A DNA stretch of 64,000 nucleotides, taken from NCBI GenBank assembly GCA_963786985.1, contig CAWBBL010000034.1, positions 1-64,000 on the forward strand. Reading direction: 5' to 3'. The notes under the pieces were generated by a model. The model ran no database searches, was not told the origin of the DNA, and saw only the letters and a list, made by a program, of their open reading frames with translations. Below, piece by piece: positions 27,413 to 36,600 of this stretch (positions are counted from its first letter, which is position 1; each line of letters begins with the position of its first letter). The DNA comes from Desertimonas sp963786985 (GTDB lineage Bacteria > Actinomycetota > Acidimicrobiia > Acidimicrobiales > Ilumatobacteraceae). Position numbers and translations under genes: made by a program.

Positions 27413-28404
27413 TGTACAACACCAAGCGCTATGACCGGCTGACGTTCGAGGACTGCAACGGCGACCACGGTCACGAGATCGAGTACCTCGACGCTCGTCT
27501 CGACCCGCGCACCGCCGACCTCGCCGACGGCTTCGGCGCCGTGTGCATCTTCGTCAACGACGACGGCGGTTCTGAGACGATCAACCGGCTCGCCGAGCTC
27601 GGTGTCTCGGCGATCGCCCTACGGTGCGCCGGCTACAACAACGTGGATCTCGAGGCGGCGGCTGCGGCGGGCATCGCCGTCGTGCGCGTGCCGGCCTACT
27701 CGCCGGAGGCCGTCGCCGAGCACACCCTGGCGCTGATCCTCGCCCTCGACCGGCACATCCACCGCGCCTACCAACGAGTCCGCGACGGCAACTTCGCCCT
27801 CGATGGCTTGCTCGGCAGCGGATTGCACGGGGCGACGGCGGGCGTCGTCGGCACCGGCCGCATCGGCCACCTCGTCGCCCGGCTGTTGTTGGCCTTCGGC
27901 TGTGACGTGCTGGCCCACGATCCGTACGTCGACGAGCAGCTGGTGGAGGCCGGGGTGGCCTACGTCAACCGATCGGAACTGCTCCAGCGCAGCGACATCA
28001 TCGCCCTCACGTGCCCCCTGACCCCCGAGACGTTCCACCTCGTGAACGGTGCGGCGGTCGCCGAGATGAAGGTCGGCGTGATGATCGTCAACACCGGCCG
28101 CGGTGCGCTCGTCGAGACCACCGCGGTGATCGACGGACTGAAGTCGGGACGCATTGGCGCCCTCGGCCTCGACGTCTACGAGGAAGAGGCGCCACTGTTC
28201 TTCGAGGACCGTTCCACCGAGGTCATCACGGACGACGTGTTCGCCCGGTTGTTGACGTTTCCGAACGTTCTGCTCACCGCGCACCAGGCGTTCTTCACCC
28301 GGCCGGCGCTGCAGGCCATCGCCGCGACGACATTGTCCAACCTGGCCGACCTCGAGGCCGGACGGGATTGCCCCAATCGCGTCCAACTGCCGCCGGAGCG
28401 GTGA
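27400..28404 (+). CDS. D-lactate dehydrogenase-like 2-hydroxyacid dehydrogenase
   Basis: The 334-residue protein has the D-2-hydroxyacid dehydrogenase fold: CAGYNNVDLEAAAAAGIAVV, VPAYSPEAVAEHTLALIL, the NAD-binding GVVGTGRIGHLVARLLLAFG, the catalytic Arg in VNTGRGALVET, Glu in DVYEEEAPLFFEDRS and His in TAHQAFFTRPAL. FFEDRS and the motif order are those of fermentative D-lactate dehydrogenases (LdhA). Start overlaps the rhodanese gene; an alternative Met lies at 27412. Linked transcription with a copper oxidase and persulfide dioxygenase is unusual. Confidence 0.88.
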   Translation: MRTLMYNTKRYDRLTFEDCNGDHGHEIEYLDARLDPRTADLADGFGAVCIFVNDDGGSETINRLAELGVSAIALRCAGYNNVDLEAAAAAGIAVVRVPAYSPEAVAEHTLALILALDRHIHRAYQRVRDGNFALDGLLGSGLHGATAGVVGTGRIGHLVARLLLAFGCDVLAHDPYVDEQLVEAGVAYVNRSELLQRSDIIALTCPLTPETFHLVNGAAVAEMKVGVMIVNTGRGALVETTAVIDGLKSGRIGALGLDVYEEEAPLFFEDRSTEVITDDVFARLLTFPNVLLTAHQAFFTRPALQAIAATTLSNLADLEAGRDCPNRVQLPPER

Positions 28405-28407
28405 GCC

Positions 28408-28752
28408 TCAGCCCGTCGGGTGCAGTGTGCCGATCCGCAAACGGTTGCCGTCGGGGTCGGTGAGGGTGATCTCGCGAGCCCACGGCTGATCGGTGATCTC
28501 GACGCCGAACTCGGAAGCGATCGAATCGACGTCGTCGACGTAGAAGTACACGAGCGTGTTCGGTCTGGCGTCACCGGCGTGCTCCGACAGGTGCAGATTG
28601 ATGTCGCCACGACGCAAGAACGCGTACAGCGGGAGACCATCGGCGAAACGGTGCTCACCGACCAGTGCGAAGCCCAACCTCTCGTACCAGCGCGCCGTCG
28701 CCTTGGCGTCGGTGACGCGGAAGATCGGCACGAGTTCCTCGGCCATCGGCAC
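28408..28752 (-). CDS. VOC-family (bleomycin-resistance-like) protein
   Basis: The 114-residue protein has one full VOC domain: LVPIFRVTDAKATARWYERLGF at the N terminus, INLHLSEHAGD, VYFYVDDVDSIASEFGVEI and ITLTDPDGNRLRIG. His and Glu-type metal ligands are not clearly complete, which points to a binding protein or a dioxygenase-like relative rather than a known enzyme. It is convergent with the dehydrogenase gene and divergent from the EF-hand-like gene. Confidence 0.8.
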   Translation of the reverse strand: MPMAEELVPIFRVTDAKATARWYERLGFALVGEHRFADGLPLYAFLRRGDINLHLSEHAGDARPNTLVYFYVDDVDSIASEFGVEITDQPWAREITLTDPDGNRLRIGTLHPTG

Positions 28753-28805
28753 AACGTAACCGTCCGCGAGGTGCGACCCGCGACGCTTCGCTACATACTG
28801 ACGTG

Positions 28806-29018
28806 ATGACGGAACACAGCGACGCCGACGAGCCCGACGAGGCTGCCCTGGAGGCCTTCGACCTCGATCACGACGGCAACATCTCGGTCACCGAGAACGC
28901 TCGCGCCGAACTGGGGATCCTCGACGCGCAGGCCGAGAAGGCTGCCGAAGAGCCCGGGGTGAAGGGCAAGGTGGCCAAAGCCGTCCACCGCGTCCTCGAC
29001 AAGCTGGACAACGACTGA
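28806..29018 (+). CDS. small EF-hand-like acidic protein
   Basis: This 70-residue protein contains a single calcium-loop-like motif DLDHDGNISVTENARAELG (DxDxDGxIxxxE, about residues 19-31), then a Lys/Ala-rich helix. A GTG just before (28803) is a possible start. Similar short proteins occur in actinobacteria, usually without known role. Calcium binding is predicted only. Confidence 0.65.
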   Translation: MTEHSDADEPDEAALEAFDLDHDGNISVTENARAELGILDAQAEKAAEEPGVKGKVAKAVHRVLDKLDND

Positions 29019-29037
29019 ACCTGCTCACGGGTAGCAG

Positions 29038-30306
29038 CTACGACCGCCCGAGGCGCCGGGCCTCGAACGTCAAGCGGTCGCGATGATCCGGATGAGCGAT
29101 GGCGATCAGGGCGGCGGCTCGTTCGCGCAGCGATCGTCCACGTAGCTCGGCCACTCCCCATTCGGTGACGACCTTGTCGACAGTGTTCTTGAGCGTCGTG
29201 ACCACGTCGCCGGCGGCCAGCTGGGGGACGATCTTGGAGATCGAACCGTCCTTGGCGGTGGACCGCAGGACGACGAATCCCTGCCCGCCATGCGAGTACA
29301 TCGCGCCGCGGGCGAAGTCGGCCTGCCCACCGCTCGACGAGTAGTAGCTGCCGCCGACCGTCTCCGAGGCACATTGCCCGAGGAGGTCGACGGCGATCGT
29401 CGAGTTGATCGACACGAAGTTGCGCTCCTGGGCGATCACCCGCGGGTCGTTCACGTAGCTCACCGGCCACATCTCGAACGCTGCGTTCTCGTGGAGGAAC
29501 TCGTACAGTCGGCGCGTGCCGAGGGCGAACGTGCCGACGGTCTTCGTGCGGTTGAGCTGCTTGGCGACGCCGTTGACGATCCCTCGCTCGACGAGATCCA
29601 TCAGTCCGTCGGAGATCAGCTCGGTGTGCACGCCCAGATTTCGGTGTCCTGCGAGGGCGGCGAGGATCGCGTTGGGGATCGACCCGATACCGGTCTGGAT
29701 GGTCGCCTCGTCGGGGATCCGCTCGGCGATCAATGCGGCGATCCGGTCGTCGAGCTCGGTCCGCGGCGGGGGCGGCACCTCGACGAGCGGACGGTCGACC
29801 TCGACCCATCCGAGGACCTGACTGATGTGGATCTGGTTGCGCCCGAACGAACGTGGCTGCTGGACGTTGGCTTCGAGGAAGAAGCGGGCCCGCCCGATGA
29901 ACGAAGCGGCATAGTCGGCGTTCACTCCGAGGCTGAAGTAGCCGTGCCGATCGAGCGGCGACGCGGCGGCGAGAACCAGTGGGTCGCGAGTGCGCTCGCG
30001 GAGCAGGTTGCGCATCTCGCTGAAGTTGTTGGGGACGAGGTCGATCGTCCCGGCGCGGAAGCATGGCCGGGTGACGTGGGACAAGAAGTACGACAGGTGC
30101 TGTAGCCGGTCGCCGAACGCCCCGTGCAGATACGGCCGGTCGTGCACCGCGTGCATCTGGTGCACCCGAACTCCGTCGAGCCGATCGGCGTGGGCCTCGA
30201 TGGAGTCGAGCAGCGTGACCGGCTCGCCGTTGGCCAGCGGCACGATGATGTCGGCACGGGGACCGACGTGCTCGAGCACGTCGTCGGGTTGTGACGGGCC
30301 AGTCAT
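29038..30306 (-). CDS. acetyl-CoA hydrolase/transferase family protein
   Basis: The 422-residue protein starts at MTGPSQPDDVLEHVGPRADI. It has the family blocks RVHQMHAVHDRPYLHG, VPNNFSEMRN, ETTIQTGIGSIPNAILAAL-like ATIQTGIGSIPNAILAAL, VHTELISDGLMDLVERG with the likely catalytic Glu, SINSTIAVDLLGQCASETVG and GGQADFARGAMYSHGGQ. This is the pattern of 4-hydroxybutyrate/acetate CoA-transferases. The enzyme would move CoA between acyl groups; the acyl donor cannot be told. It is not in an obvious pathway operon. Confidence 0.87.
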   Translation of the reverse strand: MTGPSQPDDVLEHVGPRADIIVPLANGEPVTLLDSIEAHADRLDGVRVHQMHAVHDRPYLHGAFGDRLQHLSYFLSHVTRPCFRAGTIDLVPNNFSEMRNLLRERTRDPLVLAAASPLDRHGYFSLGVNADYAASFIGRARFFLEANVQQPRSFGRNQIHISQVLGWVEVDRPLVEVPPPPRTELDDRIAALIAERIPDEATIQTGIGSIPNAILAALAGHRNLGVHTELISDGLMDLVERGIVNGVAKQLNRTKTVGTFALGTRRLYEFLHENAAFEMWPVSYVNDPRVIAQERNFVSINSTIAVDLLGQCASETVGGSYYSSSGGQADFARGAMYSHGGQGFVVLRSTAKDGSISKIVPQLAAGDVVTTLKNTVDKVVTEWGVAELRGRSLRERAAALIAIAHPDHRDRLTFEARRLGRS

Positions 30307-30403
30307 CGGGCCGCACCCTACGGGAGCAGGCTCGATCCGGGACGAACTGCGGAGTGTTGGGGTACCGATTCGGTGGCGCACGCTCCGCGGATCGCCAAGG
30401 CAG

Positions 30404-30910
30404 CTACCCCGACGCCTTACCCGGCTCGACCGCCGGCGGGATGAGCCCCGCCTGGCGAGCGTTGGCGGCTCGTTTCGGACCACTCGCCGGAGAGAGGCCG
30501 CGGGCAATGGCGATCGTCGCCGAAGGGCTCTGCCCGCCGAGAGCGTGGGACAGCAGGTAGACGAGGGCGTCGACGGCCACGGGATCATCCTCGGCGTGCT
30601 CGGCAACCAGCTGCGGCCAGCCTTCCGGGCCGCCGAGAACGTCGGCGACAAGGCTCCGTTCGATGAGCTCGGCGAGGGCAATCTGGCTGATTCGCGACAT
30701 GCGGACGTACACGCCGTCGGGTTGCTCGGTGATGGTGAGCTCGTGAAGGGTGTGACGACCGAGCGACGGGTCCCAGGCGACGTCGAGGCGCAGGTCGTAG
30801 GGGGGCTCGCCGGCAACCGTGATCGTGTACGCCGCGGGGATCTTCACGAGTGGGCCACCGGGAGGCCCGACGGCGATCATGGCCCCTCGTCGCTTTACTT
30901 CGGTCGTCAT
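30404..30910 (-). CDS. hypothetical protein with HTH-like C terminus
   Basis: The 168-residue protein (start MTTEVKRRGAMIAVGPPGGP) has a beta-rich N-terminal half (AYTITVAGEPPYDLRLDVAW ... LHELTITEQPDGVYVRM), then a helical half ending in SATIAIARGLSPASGPKRAA NARQAGLIPP, which looks like a DNA-binding helix-turn-helix. I do not recognise the family; comparable actinobacterial proteins are uncharacterised. Confidence 0.55.
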   Translation of the reverse strand: MTTEVKRRGAMIAVGPPGGPLVKIPAAYTITVAGEPPYDLRLDVAWDPSLGRHTLHELTITEQPDGVYVRMSRISQIALAELIERSLVADVLGGPEGWPQLVAEHAEDDPVAVDALVYLLSHALGGQSPSATIAIARGLSPASGPKRAANARQAGLIPPAVEPGKASG

Positions 30911-31589
30911 CGAACAGGACCTTAGCATCTTCCGGCGTCCATCAACGACCCTCGTTGCACAATTGCCGATGTTCTAGTCCGGCCGGGGTTGGAATTCAAC
31001 CATGGTGCTGCGATACTCACGGACATCTGTGTTGGCGGGCGGACGCCAGCGCAGACCCAACGCCCACTACGACTGTCAAAGGCACGTGTGCCTTCGCTTT
31101 CCCCCGTGCTAGCGAGCGGCTCGACCCCGGTGACATCACCGTGAGCGTGGTCACGACCGACTGGGTCGAGACGATCAAGTGCGAGGACGACGTCGCCGAG
31201 CTGGAAAGGCTCTACGTGCTGGCGAGCCAGGCGAAGTCGCGCCGGTCATAGAGTGCGTGCCGCCATCTGGCGACACGCACCTTGACAGGGCCGAACCGGC
31301 GCCGACGGCCGAGGATCCCGCCAGAGGGGGCCAGCCAGCACCGGTTCGCGTGCCCTGCACACACCACAAGTCGTTCATCGCTGTTCGATGACGCTGCACG
31401 CCGTGATTTTCGCTCGCCGCGAGGTCTCGTTGGCCGGACGAATCGGCCTGGTTCTCGGCAGATGGCGGCGGGGCTTGCCGCTGTATGGATGGTTGCCACT
31501 GGTGGGTACTCCGGTGGCAGGCCTTGCGAGCTGCGCCACGGGGACGAGGTCGTTGAGCCTCCCGTGCGGCCTGAGCAATGGAGGAACAC
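30911..31589. other. 679-bp gap with a possible gene fragment
   Basis: On the plus strand about 31063-31251 reads VKGTCAFAFPRASERLDPGD ... KCEDDVAELERLYVLASQAK then stops. It lacks a start and looks like the 3' end of a lost gene, but no family is recognised. The rest (31252-31589) shows nothing I can support apart from the ribosome site of the next gene. Confidence 0.3.
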
Positions 31590-31958
31590 GTGAACCAGCC
31601 GACGTGGGAACCGCATCGTCCGTCGAACTTGAGGGTCGCGCTCGTCGGGGCGTTGCTTGCTTGGACCGTCGGTGTCGCTTCGAAGCCGACGGCGTCGGCA
31701 TCGGCCGAGCCACCAGGCAAGGTCACGATCTGTCATGCCACCGGGTCGGCGTCCAACCCGTACGTCCAGATCACGATCAATCAGAACGCCGTCCGAGAAG
31801 GCCGCGGGCACAACCGCGACGGTCATCAGTCGGGTGAGGACATCATCCCACCCGGACCGCATGACTCTGACGGTCGCAACTGGGACCTCGCGGGCCAAAC
31901 CGTTGTTGGCGACGGCTGCCTCACCTTCGCGCCCGACATCCTGCCGCCCTCACGATAG
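31590..31958 (+). CDS. secreted small protein of unknown function
   Basis: The GTG at 31590 is preceded by ggagg at the right distance, so it is preferred over the ATG at 31578. The 122-residue product has a signal peptide (NLRVALVGALLAWTVGVASK, cleavage after ASA). The mature part begins EPPGKVTICHATGSASNPYV and is rich in His, Asn and Gly; the KVTICHATGS opening is common in secreted actinobacterial proteins. Function unknown. Confidence 0.7.
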   Translation: MNQPTWEPHRPSNLRVALVGALLAWTVGVASKPTASASAEPPGKVTICHATGSASNPYVQITINQNAVREGRGHNRDGHQSGEDIIPPGPHDSDGRNWDLAGQTVVGDGCLTFAPDILPPSR

Positions 31959-31978
31959 GTCGAGCGGTTGGCACCGCT

Positions 31979-33418
31979 TCAGTCCTTCTTGTTGTGGCCG
32001 TTGGCGTTCCCGCGGCCATTCCCGTTGCCGTTGCCGTTGCCGTTCCCCCCACCGTTGCCATTCCCGTTGCCGTTGCCGCCGTCGTCGACTTCGTCGACCG
32101 CGGGCGGGGCGATGAGCGGCGTGAGCACCGGTTCGAGTAGTGCCAGGGTGGCCGGGGTCACCTCTGCGACTTCGACCCATCCAGCGACGCTGTCGAGGAG
32201 GGTGGCGGCACGCTCGCTGGGCGCATCGCCCTGTTCGATCAAGACGAGGTCATCGACGATCGACGTGGTGTGTTGCCGCCCGTAGTCGTCCGGGTTCGCC
32301 TGGAGGGCGGCGATCACCCCGCCGATCGTCGTCGGCACTGCCGTCGTCACCGTCACCGACGAGGTCGTCGGGGATGCCTGAGCCGATCGTTGCTCGGGCG
32401 GGTCGCCGCTGGTGATGAACGAGAACAGGCCCGATGCCATGGTCCACGCAACGAGGCCGGCCACGGCCAGGGCGGCGACACCGATCAGCCACCATGGTCG
32501 CCGCCTGCGGCGGCCGTAGCCGTCCGACGGCAACACCTGCGTCGGCTCCGACGCCACCTCCGATGTTCGCAGGACGCGGGTCGACGCCGTCGAGGTTTCG
32601 GTCAAGGCGGTCTGCATCTCCGCCGCATCGGCGAATCGATCGACCGGATCCTTGGCCATCGCCCTGCCGATCGCCATTGCCAACCCGTTCGGAACGTCAG
32701 GACGTAGCGCACGCACGTCGGGCACCGGAGCCGTGGTGTGGGCGAGGGCCGTCGCAACCGGACTGTCCCCGTTGAACGGTGCGACGCCGGCGAGCATCTC
32801 ATACAGAACGACACCGACGGCGTACACATCGGTCGCTGGACTCGTCGGCCGTCCCTCGATCTGCTCGGGGGCGAGATATTTCGGCGTCCCGACAATCTCC
32901 CCAGCAGCAGTCACCTCGCCCGCCAGGTCATCGAGACGACGGGCAATCCCAAAGTCCAACAGCTTCACAACCCCGCCGTAGGACACCATGATGTTCGACG
33001 GCTTGACGTCACGATGAACGATCCCCGCGCTGTGCGCCTGACCCAGCGCGGCCAACACCGACGCCGCGATCGCCGTCGCCTGCGCCAGGTCTAACGGTTC
33101 AGACTCTGCCAGAACGGTGGCGAGTGAACGGCCCTCGACGAGTTCCATGACGATGTACAGGTAGCCATCGGCCTCCCCGGCGTCGAAAACGGCGACGGCG
33201 TTGGGATGACACAATCCGGCTGCCGAGCGCGCCTCGCGCACAAACCGAGCACGACCCACCGGCTCAGTCACCGCAACCGGGACCACCTTGACGGCGACCT
33301 GACGATCGAGGCGACGATCACGACCGGCATAGACCATCGCCATCCCGCCGCGTCCGAGCAACCGCTCCACCACGTACCGCCCAGCCAACAGCCGCGTCGT
33401 GCTGTCCACCCCAATCAC
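31979..33418 (-). CDS. membrane Ser/Thr protein kinase with Gly-Asn repeat tail
   Basis: The GTG at 33418 gives 479 residues (33409 is an alternative). The kinase domain has LGRGGMAMVYAG, Lys44 in VAVKVV, HRDVKPSNI with Asp137, LLDFGIARR and the APE-like LAPEQIEG: all catalytic elements are present, as in PknB-type kinases. A membrane helix (WWLIGVAALAVAGLVAWTM) lies near residue 315. The extracellular part is about 150 residues and ends in a GNGNGNGGGNGNGNGNGNG-type tail of Gly-Asn repeats finishing NKKD. It is divergent from the cyclase-ATPase gene. Confidence 0.87.
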   Translation of the reverse strand: MIGVDSTTRLLAGRYVVERLLGRGGMAMVYAGRDRRLDRQVAVKVVPVAVTEPVGRARFVREARSAAGLCHPNAVAVFDAGEADGYLYIVMELVEGRSLATVLAESEPLDLAQATAIAASVLAALGQAHSAGIVHRDVKPSNIMVSYGGVVKLLDFGIARRLDDLAGEVTAAGEIVGTPKYLAPEQIEGRPTSPATDVYAVGVVLYEMLAGVAPFNGDSPVATALAHTTAPVPDVRALRPDVPNGLAMAIGRAMAKDPVDRFADAAEMQTALTETSTASTRVLRTSEVASEPTQVLPSDGYGRRRRRPWWLIGVAALAVAGLVAWTMASGLFSFITSGDPPEQRSAQASPTTSSVTVTTAVPTTIGGVIAALQANPDDYGRQHTTSIVDDLVLIEQGDAPSERAATLLDSVAGWVEVAEVTPATLALLEPVLTPLIAPPAVDEVDDGGNGNGNGNGGGNGNGNGNGNGRGNANGHNKKD

Positions 33419-33666
33419 TCGAACAACAACGTACCCGACCAGTCCGCCAGCCAACCCGCGACACAACCAGCAGGTGTTACAGGCGCATGCATCGTCCGGA
33501 TGTTCGCTCGCCGCCTCACCGCCGCGCCCTGGCCCTAACGGCGCTAGCGTCGATCTCGATGTGCGTGGCCGCTTCGTCTTGAGTGGCGTTGCAGGACACG
33601 TCATCGGCGGACGGTGAGCAGCATGGAGGGGATGGTCTTGGCGGTGGGGCGGCAGTGCGTCGGGGG

Positions 33667-36600
33667 ATGCTTGTGAACGTGACCCGCCACCCGGCACTGG
33701 ATCACCCTGGGCGAGATGTTGACGAGCCGGCTGGTCACATCGAGTCCGCCGCGCCACAAGCACCCTCCCGTCACCCGTGGACCGACGTCACGCCGGCGAG
33801 CTACGTGTCGCGCGTCGTCCGAGAGTGGGTTGCCTCGCCCAACCCGGAAGCCCTCCACCGCCGTCTCGACGGATCGATGATCTTCGTTGACATCTCCGGA
33901 TTCACCAAGATGTCTGACCGCCTTGCCCGCCTCGGCAACCGCGGCGCCGAGGAAGTCACAGCGATCATCTCGGAGTGCTTCGATCAACTCATCGCCGACG
34001 CCCGTGGGTTCGACGGCACGTTGGTGAAGTTCGGCGGTGACGCCCTGCTGTTGCTCTTCCGAGGCGAGTGTCACTCCCGTCGCGCGGCCGCCGCGGCGAT
34101 CGAGATGCGGCAAACCCTACGCCGGATCCGAAACGTCGAAACTGCCGCCGGCAAGGTGCAGCTCGGCATGACCGTGGGTGTGCACAGCGGAGAATTCGAC
34201 TTCTTCCTTGTCGGCGGCTCTCACCGCGAGCTCATCATCGCCGGTCCGGCCGCGTCCGAACTCGTCGCGCTGGAAGAAAGCGCCCAGTCTGGGCAAATCG
34301 TTGTCAGCGCAGCGTGTGCGCGGGAACTGCCGGCGGCGAACCTCGGTCCTGAGCGAACTCGCGGACGGCTGCTGCGCGGCAGGTTGGACACCGCCGTTGC
34401 GGCTGTGACCGTTGACGAACCCGACGACGGCGACGGCGACGACGGCGGCGACGGCGACTTGACGCCGTTTGTGCCCACCGCCCTCACCGAGGCGTTTCGC
34501 GGACACGGCAAGTTGGAGTCGGAGCACCGTCACGTCACTGTTGCCTTCTTGAATCTGCAGGGCCTCGACCAGCGGATTGCCCACGGTGATCCCGGCGAGG
34601 TGGCCGAGGAACTGGATCGACTCATTCGTGTCGTGCAGGATGCGGCGGACCGTCGCGACGTGTGCTTCCTGGCCAGCGACATCGCCGCCGACGGCGCCAA
34701 GATCATCTTGACCTCAGGCGCGCCGCGGTCTACCGGCCACGACGAAGAATCCATGCTGCTCGCCCTCCGTGCCATCGTCGACTCGGCGCCCGCAGTCCCG
34801 GTGCGGATCGGTGTGAACAGCGGACCCGTTTTCACCGGCGAGATCGGCACGAGCGACTGGCGCACGTACACGGCAATGGGCGACCCGGTCAACGTCGCCG
34901 CAAGGATCATGGGCAAGGCTCGTACGGGCGAGATCGTCGCCGCACTACCGGTGATCGACCGCTCGCGCACGCTGTTCACGACCGAGCGGATCGAGCCATT
35001 CACGGTCAAGGGCAAGCGGCAGCCCCTGGTCGCCGGCACGCTGGGACCGCCACGCGGGACGCGCACCGAAGTCGCCGCCGACGATCTTCCGATGATCGGG
35101 CGGGATGCCGAACTCGAAGTTCTCGCGGAGGCTGCTGTGGCCGCCCGTGCTCACGGTGGAACCGCCGTGGAGATCGTCGCCGAGCCGGGGACCGGCAAGA
35201 GTCGACTGGTCAACGAGTTCATCGCTCGATGCCCGGACTTCACGGTGCAGCGGGCGGAGTGCCGCCTGTACCAAGCGGACACCCCCTACTTCCCGATCGC
35301 TCAACTGCTCAGCTCGGCGCTCGGTCTGTCCGGACTGACGTCATCAGCGAAGGTCAGGCGCCTCCACGCACTTGTCTCGTCCGCATGTCCACAGCTGACT
35401 CCGTGGTTGTCGCTGATCGGCATTGCGCTCCAACTCCGGATCGAGCCATCCGAGGACGTACGGCTTCTCGACAACGAGTTTCGCAAGTCTCGGCTCGAGG
35501 CGGCGGTCACCGAACTGCTTGGCGCGGTGATGGACACCCCGACGATCCTGTACGTCGAGGATGCGCACTGGATCGACGACGCATCCGCAGACCTGCTCGG
35601 GGCCCTCGCTGCCGACATCACGTCACGACCGTGCATTCTCATCATCACTCGCCGCGGGAATGGCCCTGACCTGAACTTGGACCAGCCGACACACCGAAGG
35701 ATCGAGCTCGCACCAATCGACTCAGGGTTCGCCATTGGGCTCGTCGAGATGGCGACCCGCGACGCACCGCTGCCACAGCACGTCGTCGCCACGTTGTCCC
35801 AGCGATCCGGTGGTAACCCGCTGTTCATCCTCGAGCTGGTGAACGCGATCCGTGCCGGTGGTGACCTCGGCTCGTTGCCGACCTCGGTCGAGGCGTTGAT
35901 CACCGCCCGGATCGACCGTCTCCCTGCCCATGAGCGAAGTCTCTTGCGGCGTGCGTCCGTCCTCGGCGTCGGTTTCCACAGCGCCCATCTCAGCGCAGTC
36001 GTGACTGACGACAACCCGCTCGACGCGGTGAGCCAGCTGCACGACTTCCTGTCTGTTGACGAAACCGGCTGGGTGTCGTTTCGTCACGCCCTCGTGCGCA
36101 CCGTCGCGTATGAGGGATTGCCATATCGAACTCGACGACAGCTCCACAGCCAGGTCGCCGACTCAATCATGTCGACGGCCGAGAGCGTCCCCGGCGAGCA
36201 CCTCGCGATGCTGTCACCTCACCTGTTCTACGCACAGCGCGACGTCGAGGCTTGGCAATGTTCCATCGAAGCCGGCGACCGAGCCCGCGAGGTCTACGCC
36301 AACCTCGACGCCGCGGCACTTTACGAACGGGCGCTGACGGCGGCTGCGCGAATCGGTGGCATCGACGACCTGGCGAGAAGCTCCGTCTACGAGACGCTCG
36401 GTGACGTGTTGGAACTGGCCGGCCTCTACAACGACGCCAGCCGGGCCTATGCCGCGGCACGCCGGCTGGCGGGCGACGACCCACCCCGTCACGGAGCGCT
36501 GTTGCTCAAGGCTGCGTATGTCGCCGAGCACCAGGGCCGGTACACCAACTCGATCCGACTCCTGCGGAAGGCCCTGAGGCTGATCGAGGTCAGCTCCGGG

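Noticed and set aside
31980..32090. Short tandem gcc-gtt/gc repeats
   Set aside because: They are simply the codons of the Gly-Asn tail of the Ser/Thr kinase, not a CRISPR or regulatory array.
34430..34465. Run of gacgac repeats in the cyclase gene
   Set aside because: It codes for an acidic Asp/Gly linker between the two cyclase domains and is in frame with them.
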